From Ditylenchus dipsaci (taxonomy: Eukaryota; Nematoda; Chromadorea; Rhabditida; Anguinidae): 64,000 bases of DNA. The stretch covers positions 310,001 to 374,000 of the forward strand of contig SADC01001370.1 of NCBI GenBank assembly GCA_004194705.1, written 5' to 3'. The notes under the pieces were generated by a model. It made no database searches, had not been told where the DNA came from, and saw only the letters and a list, made by a program, of their open reading frames with translations. Positions 35,652 through 47,600 of this stretch are shown here, one piece after another; the first letter of the stretch is position 1; each line of letters starts with the position of its first letter. Position numbers and translations under genes: made by a program.

Positions 35652-38600
35652 ATGGAAGGAGACAGCATAGGCTTGGATAAAAGTATGTCATATTTACGCC
35701 TGTTTTTTGTCTGGCACAGGATATAATGTCATTTCAATAAAATAATCTTTAGTTTCAAATACTTAACTGAAAATATGTGCATACCGTATATTCTCGATTA
35801 GAAGGCCCTCTCTAATAGAAGGCCCTTCTCTAATAGAAGGCCCCCTTGAGGACCTATATATCAGCCTAGAAAAAGAAATTCGCAAATCTGTTTTTCGCGT
35901 TTTTTTAGTTAACACGAGCTTACCTGATTCCACTTTTAAAATTTTGTTGAGCACGCAAAAATCTCAAAATCGACCCAAATTTTTTCTGACTTTTTTAGGG
36001 TTGAAAAATAGAAGGCCCGGCCGTCTAATAGAGAATATACGGTACTTAGAATTTTCGCGCATTTCCGAAATTTCTTGTTTATTTTCCCGCCGTTTTTCAA
36101 AAATTCCCAAAAGTGACGCAATAATAAAATTGTGTCTTGCCGGCTTTGTTGTCAGCTTTAGTTGGTCTTGCGCACAGCCCTACTTTCTTCATCCATATTC
36201 TACTGTGTCGGAATCGATGTAATAACCAAAAAGAAATTTTATTTGCTTTTCAGAAAACATCGCATCTATTAGTGACTTATGCCGCGCGTGCGTATCCGAT
36301 ACCCAGCTAAGTGATAACAACTCAATAAAATCAACTCCAGTCACTTGTGACAACCATCAGCTGCAGCGTCTGGACTTCCAGCACCAGGTGGATTTGGAGG
36401 AAAGCGACTTCGAGTTCGTCATGGACACCCTGGCAAGGGAAAATATCAATGAAATGGTCAGGCAAATCCAGGTTGATTCAGTTTTTTCACTTTTATCTAT
36501 GGCTCTGGTGTTTAATTTATCTGTCTAGGAACTCGGACCTTCGTTCACTTCAAGCATTGATAGCTGCCAGCAAAATCTGCAATCCATAGTGGGCGATGGT
36601 CAGCTGGACGAGCAGTTGGTGGCCAGACTCATATCAGTGATGATAGCCACTCCAAACAGGGGTGATTCTGGAGCTACTGCACCAGGTGGTTGGGACTCCA
36701 TTGCTTCCACTGGCAGCATGCCCTCTATGAATTCCCCTTCTTTGCCTTGGAACGGGTCTGTATTTGTGGCTGCTATTCATAATTTGGTGGGATTCTCAAC
36801 TTATAGTATTAGTCAGTAGCTAACTTAATTTCAAATTTAAGGCGCCCTCTTTGAGCTGGAGTGACGTGGTGGCTCATCTGGACCACCCTTACTTCAGTGT
36901 TCCATCCAAGCAGGCTCTACAGTTGTTGACTCAGATTATTGTTGAGGGTGTGGAGAACCACTCGTTTCCAATCAACCACATCTACAGGCTGTGGAATGGC
37001 AACAAGGCTGGTCAGGTAACCACTACTATTATTACTTAACCAGTTTAGCTCTCTTTATGACCGATTTTTCAGTTGTCCTGGATGATTCAAATAGTGCAGA
37101 ATCCGGAAATATTCTACGTCCTCGATCAACAGCACCGCCCAGTTAACTGTGGCTGTTTGAAAGTGATGCCGGATGAAGGGACCAGAAGCTGTGCCCAGTG
37201 GAAATGCCTCGATTTGGTGGAAGTTCTGTTTCGACTGAGTGAAGTGTCCAGCCTAGCCACAACCGTCTACAACCTGCTTAAAACACCTGGACCAATGGCC
37301 ACATGTCCTGACCTTCTCTTCCTTGGCATTGTACAAATATCTGTGAGCAGCATTTTTTTGTTAATTGGTGCGGACAGCAAATCTCGCATGCGCGATTTCA
37401 CAAATTCGCAGAAAATTTTTCTCTGCTTTTCTGTAATCTCTAAAAAGTAGACGGCACTTATTTAGTCCGATGGGCGCAAGTTCCAAGTAGCCATGTATGA
37501 CCATGCTTCCTTTTCTTTAAACCTTTCAAAATTGCTTCCTTCGCCTTTTGACCACCTTGCTCAGACTGAAAAATCAAAGTGCAAAAATAAATCGGATTTT
37601 CCATTAAATTCTGCACCAGAATGAGCCGGTCTCACAGTTCGGCCTTCCCGTGCTTAAGTATGAAAAATTAGCTTAATACCCACAACCGATTTTCTCATGC
37701 CAAAAATAAGCGAATCTAACAAATTTCTAGAATAACAAGAAAATAATTTTAAAGCATACTGTTTGTTTTTGAAATTTTGCAAAAGTTAAAGACAAGTATA
37801 AAATTTATGTGTTGAGCAAAATGATCGAAGACAGCTTTATAAAAGCCAAAATTGCCCAAGAAGCCAAATCAGTCCCAGTTGTCTCCACATTTTAGCTTTT
37901 TCAGGCAAAATATTTAACAACATCATAATTTTAGCTTGCCATGAGCCAGTTGAGAGTACACATTCTCAAACAACTTGTTGGTCAATTGTTGGTGGACACG
38001 CCAATTCAATCGTGGTCCTGGGCTTTGCTTGGAACTATGATAATAACAGACAAACACTCCGTCAGATTATCCTCAACGCAATGGCCACATACTATGTGCA
38101 AAATGTGGAGGACCAGAGTCGGTTGACAAGGATATTGGGGATTGCTCACGAGCTAAAACCAAATGCAAGTTGTACATTTGAAACAGCTCTGATTATAACG
38201 AATTTTTTGTAGGGTCTGGCGGAACTGTTAACCTGCAACAGTTTCCATTTGTGATTGATCTTGCCTGTCTAGCGTCTAGAAGAGATTTTCTAAAGCTAGA
38301 TAAGTTTCTAGAAGACAAACTATCGGAGCATGGAGTATGTTTGATTTTTGCATAGAAATTTTGGGTTTTCGATCAATTTATATAGTTTGAAAAGAAGACC
38401 TAATCAAAAATGGGCTAGTAACCGTGATATGACCGCCTTTTCAATAGATCGCTTGTGTATTTTCGGGCATCTAAACTGTGAACTACAGTCGACTCTCGAT
38501 TTAAGACACGCCAAAAAGTTCGTTCCCACCTAGGGTTCGACACTTTTTTTAGCCCGATTTTTTAATTTTTTTCATTGGTTTTTTACAGTCTGGTTGCGAA

Positions 38601-41600
38601 TATCGCAAGGATTCCGATTTTGCCGATCGTTCTTTAATAACTGAATAATTTTACTACTCAAAAAGCAAGACCTCGATTTAAGGACAGGGTTTTTTTAAAA
38701 TCCTGTCCTTAAATTGAGGTTTTGCTTTTGAGTAGTAAAATTATTTAGTTAATAAAAAATGATCGGCAAAATTGGAATTCTTGCGATATTTGCAACCAGA
38801 CTGTCAAAACAAAAGCGGTAAAAATTTTTAAAAATCGGGCTAAAAAAGTGTCGGACCCTAGGTGGAAAGGAACTTTTGGGTGTCCTTAAATCGAGAATCG
38901 ACTGTAGTTCTAAAATGAAAAATGGACATATTTAAAGAAAGGGTGGTAGTTGGGGTTATTTTTTTGAGCATAAATTTTTTGAAATTTTTAATCTCGTCTC
39001 AAGACAAAATATCTTTTCAGTTAATTTTGCTCATTTTTGAACGGACAATACTTTTTTTTTGGCGAAAATCCACTTTTTTGGCGCAAATTTTTGTTTTGCG
39101 TAATTAGATTAAAAAATTTTTAACTTTTTTGAAAATTTTTAACATGATTATGTAACCCTGCTCTTCTAGATTCTGATGAAGTACCATTTATTGCATCATC
39201 TTTGAAAAATTTAATGCAAAAAATGTAAAAGTATGAACAAAATTGTTGCTCTAATTTAGTTCATACTTTTACCTTTTTGTATTATATTTTTCGGAGATGA
39301 TGCAATAAATGATACCTCATCAGAAACTAGAAGAGCAGGACTAGATGGTGATGTTAAAAATTTTCAAAAAGTTAAAAAATTTTTAACTTAATTACGCAAA
39401 ACAAGTTTTTTTTTTCAAAACAAAAAAATTCAAAAAAAGGCGGATTTGCGCCAAAAAAAGTATTGTCCTTTTTGAACAACTGATTTTATTTAAAGGGAAG
39501 TCTTTTTTGAATTTAGCATTTTAGAGTTTTTAGTCTAAATGAATATACTCTGATAGTCATAACTTGAACTCGATTTTTTTATTGTTCACAGAAAATCTAA
39601 ACCAAAAATTCAAATGCTTGTTTTGTGTAAACACGTGTATTGCAGGACCTATTTGCACAACAGCTCTGCCAGTACATCAAAAGAAGGTGTCCAGGACTGT
39701 CAAGCACCAACAACCCCATTCCCACAGATACATTTCAGCTGATGTTCACAGTGCTACAGTCCAGAGCCAACACCTCAAGTCTCATTTCTAGTGAGCTCAC
39801 CCAGCTATACCAGCAAATGCGGAGCGGGAGTGTGAGTGCTCAAGGCAGTGGCCTGGCGCCCTCCTCCACATACCGGGACACTCCTCCTTGGCCACCCTCA
39901 GCCACTAACCAGTCTTCGGTGGCAGCAGCCAACCAGCAGCAACCGCCTACCATGATGGGTCAGCGCACTTTGGTAATGACTCCAGTGACTCACTCGCCTT
40001 CTAGTACTCAAAACATCAAGGCTTCACAGGGCCCAGGGGATTGGCGGTAAGTTCAAATTTTCTCTTACTATTACACTCTTGTTTTGAATGACATTTGCAA
40101 TTTGCAAATTTACATAGCTTAATTGTTTTCAGTTAATACTTTGCAGATGAAGACTGGTGTGATGCCAGCCCTAGGCACTTCCAACCAACCTATGGAGTTT
40201 GGAGGTTGGCAACTGTTTTAGATGTAAAATCTTTAGATTATTTGATGTTTCAGAAAATCTGGAAAATGCAGTATTTTCGGATGAGGTGCAAGAAGAAGCA
40301 AACTCGTATTTTCAACAGGTATACACAACACAAATGATTGGGCACTGGCCTAAACTACGTTTCCGAAAAATTCCTTGGTCACGGCACGTTAAAAAGAGGA
40401 AAGGACCGGGTGTGGGCGGACATTTTTCATAAAAAAACATAGGGTCCAAGGGACTAGGGAAACCTGCTTAACCGAAACTTGCTAAACGAAAACATGCTCA
40501 ATGAAAACTTGCTTATGACTTGTTTACGTACTTCGAGCTCGAGTTGAACTTCGAGTTCAGATCACGGGTGTTCATGTAGCCGAAAATCAGGACTTGAACT
40601 CGAAGGTGTTCACGTACTTCGAGCTTGAGTTCGAGGTCGAACTTGAAGGTATTCACGTATATAACTTTTATCACTCAGAATATCACCCCGAAATGCTCGA
40701 AAGCCAATGAACGTTGGTTTTTGGAGATTTGATAAAGGGAAAATCCAAGTTATATACATTAACACCTTCAAGTTCGACCTCGAACTTTAAGTCGAACTCG
40801 AAGTACGTGAACACCTGAGTTCGAGTTTGAATTCGACTTCAAGTTCGAGTTCAGATCAAAGGTGTTCACGTAGCCAAACTCGAAGTACGTGAACAAGCCA
40901 TTAACGAAAAGCTGCTTAGCGGAAAAATTACCGTTTTTCTTCTAATAAGGCGGCTTCATCGACTTTGAGGACCTATATCTCAGCACAGGAAGAATATTTT
41001 TCAAAGCTGTTTTTGCGGTTTTTAGTTCCCGCGACCTCTACCGATTCCTCTTTTTCGGTATTGGTGTGGCACCCAAAACCTTGAAATAGACCTAATATTT
41101 TTCGATTTTGGGGGTTTTAAAAATAAGGCGGCTGGCCGCCTTATTAGAGGAAATACGTTATATATAGAAAGACAATAAAATCACTTGATATGTTTCGGCT
41201 AAATTCTGGTATACCCCAGCACTCAATTCGGGTATACCCCAGCACTCAATTCGGGTATACCCCCAGCACTAAATTCTGGTATATCCCCAACACTTTACCT
41301 CACAATTGAAAGCTGAGGATGTTAGCTACACGATGGTGTAACAATTTCTTAGTTTAGTTCACAAAAATGCACATCTTTTAATTAAAATAGAATTGAATCA
41401 TTTTTGAGCGTTCAATTTCACTCGAAAAGATTCAACTCAATTTTAATTAAAAGGTATACATTTTTGTGAACTAAACCAAGAAATTTTTACACCATCGTGT
41501 AGCTAACATCCTCAGCTTTCAATTGTGGGGTAAAGTGTTGGTATACCAGAATCGAGTGCTGGGGGTATACCAGAATTGAGTGCTGGGGTATACCAGAATT

Positions 41601-44600
41601 GAGTGCTGGGGTATACCAGAATCGAGTGCTGGGGTATACCAGAATTGAGTGCTGGGGTATACCAGAATTGAGTGCTGGGGTATACCAGAATTGTACCTAT
41701 GTTTCACAAGTGAAAATTTTAATTTCAATTTTCTGTTGAAATCCATCAAATAATTTTATTGTCTTTCTATATTTTTTTTTGCTGAACAAGTTTGCGTTAA
41801 GCGGGTTTTCGTTAAGCAAGTTTTCATTAAGCAGTTTTCTACCGAGCCGGCCAAGGCATACTTTGGGAGCGTATTCTATACTGGAGCCGATGATTGTGTT
41901 AGTAGTAAGAAGGATGATTTATTTTTGTTTTGGTTAAGATATATTCTCCAGCTGGACGAATGTCTGTGAATGACTTTATCACCAAACTTAAGCTTTTTCG
42001 AGATTCTCACAACCAGAGGGGCAAGGTATGTAAATTTTGTGTTTTAAAATATCAAAATTTACTAAATCACATTTGCAGGAATTGTTGATGTGTGTGTTGA
42101 AGAACCTGTTTGACGAGTACCGCTTCTTTCAAGAATACCCTGACCGAGAGCTTAGAACTACAGCCGAAGTGTATGGTGGCATTATTCGGGAGAATATTGT
42201 GATGTAAGTCCATGGCCACCACCTACTAAGCTGCCCCATAATTGTTATAGCTTTATAAAGTCAATCTTGCTGATTTCAGGAATATCCATTTTGCGACAGC
42301 TGTGCGCAAAGTGGTCGAGGCCCTCCAGTCAGAGCCCATGCAACCTTGTGGCACTTTGGAATAGTAGCACTGAACGCCTGCAGGTCATGCTTGTTCAGAT
42401 ATCCCAAAGTGTGCCAAATGATTCTGAACATTGAAAGTTTCAACCGGTTCCCAGGCCAATTGCGGGAGTATGTGAACAGTGGAGTCAATGGCAGCCTGCC
42501 CCTCACCCAATCCGCCGACCGAGAGACCCCCTCCTGGCCCTCAGGCCCTACAGCCATGCAGTCAGTGACTCCAGTCACCCCCTCTACAGCTGCTGCAGTC
42601 AATGTGACCAACATGAAGTTTGCACCAAGAGGACTGGCGGTCGGTACTTTGTTTAGTAAATGGCTGGAAAATATGTGTGGTTTAGGGAGGTGGAACTTCC
42701 ATCCTGAATGTGACCAATGTGGATACCCTAATAAATGCAACAGAGAGAGAAGGCACACAAGTCAAACAACCCGCAGTGGTGGTTTATGAGAAAGTGTCCT
42801 TCATTTGCAACAACTTGAGTCAAACCAATTTGCTCAGAAAGGTAAGCCAGTTTTCAAGACAACAAAGTGACGGGCATGCCCTTTAAAAGGGGTCGTCACC
42901 GATGAGAATATTTCGGAAGGCGGGTAGCATGTCAATAAAAAAAGTATTTTGAAATTATTTTTGTTGAGTACCCTACCGAAAATAAGTAATAAAAACACTT
43001 CCATTATAAGTAGCATCAAGGCCTAGTGGTAAAACAGCGGCGTAGTGTTTCAGTTGGTCGTCGGTTCGATTCTCATTGTAGCTATAATTTTTACCAAATT
43101 GCGTGAAATTTTCGTTTCAATTTCACTGGTATGTACCCGTCTTTCAAAATATTTCCATCGGCGACGGGTATGCCCCTTTAAATAAGCTAGTGTATAAGTT
43201 GACTCGATTTATAAATTTTAAGACAGAAGAGATGAAGGAAATCATAGCTGAGTGTGACAATGATTTCATCCACTGGTTAGTCTCTTGAATATTCTAAAAT
43301 TTATTCAAAATATTTGTTTGTGTGCAGGTTGGCACAGTACCTGGTGATGAAAAGAGTGACAGTGGAGCAGAATTTCCAGCCTTTGTACAACAACTTTCTG
43401 ATCTCCATTAATGACGAGCATCTGGACGATTATGTCAAGAAAGAGACTTTTCGGAACGTAAGCATCTTGCTAAGGAGTGACAAACGCCAGGCTGTGTCCA
43501 ACTTCGGCGACCGTCAACTGCTCAAGAATTTAGGCCACTGGCTGGGCATTATCACTATAGGCAGGGACAAGCCTATTCTGGCCAAGGACCTTGACTTGAA
43601 ATACCTCTTGTTAGAAGCTTTCTATAAAGGCCAACAGGAGCTGCTCTACATTGTGCCCTTTGTAGTCAAGACATTGTCGGCCAGTAGCAAGAGCACGGTT
43701 GGTCATTTTAATTGTAACTGGCGAATATGGAATTGAACCTATAAATTTTTATTAGCAAATGTTTTTAATTTTCAAAAGTAAAAAATGACAAAAACAGCCA
43801 AAAAAAGAGGTAAATTGAGGTTAAAGGGGCATGCTTACCTCTAACAAAATTTGTCCCCGTTAATTCAATTTTTTCTGAATCATTGAGCTTCTGTACGGAT
43901 TTTTTTTAACTTGGTTTCTAACAAAACTACACCTGAAATTAAATTCTAGGCTTTGTTTTGTTAGAAACCAAGCTGAAAAATCTATACAGAGGTTCAATGA
44001 TTCGGAAAAAAATTTGAATTGGTGGGACAAATTCAAAAACAGGTGAGCATGCCCCTTTAAATTAGGGTACGTAAATGTACTTTTTAAAAGATTTGTACTT
44101 TTTTAGAACCCCAAATCTTTTTTATTTTTGAGATTTTACGTCAAAATCTCTTTTTTTGATGCTCAGCAATCAATAAGCACTGGATCAAATTGCGTTTTTA
44201 ATAAAAAAATGACCAAATTGTACTTTTTCAAAATTTAAAGTTATGTACCCTGGATTTAAAAGACCATGGTTTTTGCGCGCATTGGCATGTGCGAAATTTG
44301 AATTGGTGGGGTACACATCTCTTTCATCTCGAACTGTACTTTTTTGAGTCATTTCGAACAACCCCAAAGAGTACAGTTTCAGACCAAAAACAAGTGTCCC
44401 CCACCAATTCAAATTTTAGATATGCCGCTGCGCGCAAAAATCATGTTCCTTTAAATGATGTAAATTTATAGTTCTGGTTTTCAAGACCCTGTTTGAATTA
44501 TTTTCGGCCAACTACTAGAGGATGCCCTGTAGTGTTCAGAATAAACTTAGGGATTCGGCATGATCATTACCGTGTCACGCTCCCAAATTTCTATTACCGT

Positions 44601-47600
44601 ATTTCCTCTAATAAGCGCCCACCCCAAAATCCGGTATTTCTTAAATTCATTCTTTTCCTTTTATACCGGGTTTTGATTTTCGAACGCCTTATATGTTATA
44701 TGCCAAAATGTAGCTGGGAATCTGGGCTACATTTTGGTATATAACATATGTGGCGTCCGAAAACAAAAGCCCGGTATAAAAGGAGGAGAATGAATTTAAG
44801 AAATACCGGATTTTGGGTGGGCGCTTATTAGAGGAAATATGGTACTCCATAAAAATGGTAGTTACAGATATTTGGACCTCGATGTGCTTGGGTATATTGC
44901 ATTGTCAAAGTGTTGGTGGAAATCCACAATGAACCAGATCTGAAGTTAAACTTGAAGTTTGAGATAGAAGTGCTCTGCAAAGACCTAAACATAGATCTCC
45001 GAAGTGTAGAAGTAGGTACCTATTTGAAGGAGTCTAGCAGACTGGTAAGCACAACCTCTTCCAAATCCATACTTATTTTTAGATAATACTTTGAAATATT
45101 GCAGCCCAAGTTGATTCCGATCAAGCCAGAAGGTCCTTCACCCATTCCTCGAGGTGGAATGGGGCAGCAGGCACAGGAGAGAGCATAATTGATGATAAAC
45201 AGCGCAAGGAGCTTCTCTTCTGCCGCCTTCCAATCGATCTGGTGATGGGACTAGTCAACAACAACCCGAGAGATCCACCTCTACTCTGCCTGGTCAACAA
45301 CAACAGCAAGTCCAACCACCTGCCACATTCCACTACAACGATATCAACATATACATTGCTGACGGTGAGTTTTCTATCTGTAATTGTTTCACTTGCTGAA
45401 ATACAATCGTTTTTGATGTTTAGGTCTGTCGCAACACTTGAAAGACCCCTCTCACCTAGCCCTCTTCCAATTGCATCCACAACTCAAAGTGCTCTGCAAA
45501 ACAGCTATTGTGCAAGCCATCAAAGAGCTCATTGGTTGGTACTCGTAGTTCAAACCAATAATTAACATTATCCTTACAGGAGGCATAACAGAGCGGTCAA
45601 TAAACGTGGCTATCACTGCCACTGAACATGTGGTCCGCAAGGACTTTGCCATGTAAGTATCAGCGAACAATAACTGAAATCGAAAATAGTTTGCCATAAT
45701 AAATCTTCTTATAAGGCCCCATGGGTTTTTATTTGTCAATCTCCATTTTTTTGTTTTTTTCGTCGATTTAAGCATTCTAACTCACGTAAAAAGCATTTTA
45801 CTGAGAGGAAACTCATTTTTGACTAAAGTTGACCAAAATACAACTTTTTGCCTTCAACCTGGAAGGATACCTGAATACCCTCAAAAACCAAAAAAGATGG
45901 AATTTGAACATAGTTTTGTTAACTGGGGCCTACCGCATAAAGAAACTCTGGTATGCATACATTTTTATGCATCCAGAGTCACTTTCGAGTGATTTGTGTC
46001 TGAGGTATGTGGGTGTGCACATCTCAACTCCAAGCCCCAAGCCTCCTGCGGCCAACGAATTAGTTTTTACAGTCAAACCTTGATTTAACGACCCCCACCT
46101 CAAGTTCGTTCCTACCTAGGTTCCGACACTTTTTCAAAGCTGATTTTAATAGCGCTTTATCAGTTCTGTTTTAACAGTCTGGTCGCAAATATCGCAAGGA
46201 TTCCGATTTGGCCGATTGTTTTTTAAAAACCTGCATTTTTTGCTTTCAAAAAAGCAAAGCCTCGATTTGGCGAAAAGTTTAGGTTTTTGAAAAAAGATCG
46301 GCCAAATCACAATCCTTGTGGTATTTCTGACTAGAATGTCAAAACAGAATCGATAAAATATTTATAAAATGAGGTTAAAAAAAATTCTGACCCTAAGCGG
46401 GAACGAACTTGAGGTGGGGGTCGTTAAGTGGGAAGGAGTATAATGTGCCATTTTAGTTTGTGTCAATTCAAATTGTGCCTTTTTAACTTGTGCAAATTCA
46501 GTTTGTGCCACTTCAGTTTGCGCCAATTTCAAATTGCGCCAGTTCAAATAGTGCCAAATATTGGGTTGGTCCATTAAGTTCGCGGGTGGTAATACACTCT
46601 TCGCAAGGTTTCTGCATGGGTTCCATAAATTTTTTCTAATGAAAGACATTAAAAATTGCTAAATGGGTTCCGCATTCAAAATTCTATTTGTAAAAACAGG
46701 ATAAAACTTTTTGATGGGTTTCCAAATTTCAATTTCGTGTTTTGAATTTCAATCTTGAAACCCATCAAAAAGTTTTGTCCTGTTTTTACAAATAAAATTT
46801 TGAATGCGGAACCCATCTATCAATTTTTAATGACTTTTATAACTAAAAATTATGAAACTCATGCAGAAACCTTGCGAATTGTGTATAACCACCAGCGAAA
46901 TTATGGATTAACCCAATACATTTCGTGCCAAGACTTTGGGCGATTTTTCCCTAGAATGTGTCGGCACTATTTGAACTGGCCCAATTTGAAAAGGGCACAA
47001 ACTGAAGTGGCACAAACTAAATTTGCACAAACTAAAAAGGCACAATTTGAATTGACACAAACTAAAATGGCACATTCTACTCCTTCCCTGTTAAATCGTG
47101 GTTTGATTGTACACTTAAACGTAAGATAGGCCAGTGCCTTTCAAATGGTCAATACAGATAATCTATAATCAATATAATGTCGATATAATGACGAACCAAT
47201 AGTAACGAACCAAAATGGTCACGAACTGATAGTTTACCGCCCGGATACAGGAAAAGAACCACATTATCAGAAGGTGGAGTCTTAGAAGATATACGGTATA
47301 CATTTTTTTATTCTAGGGATCCAGAAGAACAGCATATTCGCCGAGCAGCCCATCAAATGATGCGTTCCATGACAGCTGGTATGGCAGCCATCACTTGCAG
47401 AGACCCTCTAGCCTCCACCATTCTCGGCTATCTAAAACAGGCACTGCACAATCATCTGGGAAACAACGCTGCCAAAAACCCCGAACAAGCCAAAATGATC
47501 GATGAAGCTGCTTTTGCAGTTACTGAAGCTAATTTGGAAGTGGCCACCAACTTCATTGTCAAGAGTGCTTGCGAAAAGGCTGTCCTCGAGTTAGAGAAAC

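Larger units (their letters stand above)
46070..47109. mobile_element. TA-flanked CAGTCAAACC MITE carrying two nested elements, CNOT1 intron 20
   Basis: Outer element: left end CAGTCAAACCTTGATTTAAC, right end TTAAATCGTGGTTTGATTG, with TA on both sides (46068-46069, 47110-47111). Its own palindrome ends at about 46427, and its right end is split off by the insertion at 46428-47090. The interior again shows the ATATCGCAAGGATTCCGA motif and its inverted partner common to the family. Confidence 0.9.

Noticed and set aside
41519..41749. ORF with repeating tyrosine- and proline-rich motif
   Set aside because: It follows the 18-20-bp GGTATACC tandem unit and lies inside a CNOT1 intron.
42276..42758. 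160-codon minus-strand ORF
   Set aside because: It is the reverse strand of the conserved CNOT1 exon at 42280-42639.
43013..43082. Functional tRNA gene
   Set aside because: The A and B boxes are tRNA-like, but the acceptor stem does not pair and it lies in an intron among repeats.
45121..45480. Minus-strand 119-codon ORF
   Set aside because: It lies opposite CNOT1 exons 18-19, whose plus-strand frame contains [12 protein letters not shown], a conserved CNOT1 motif.
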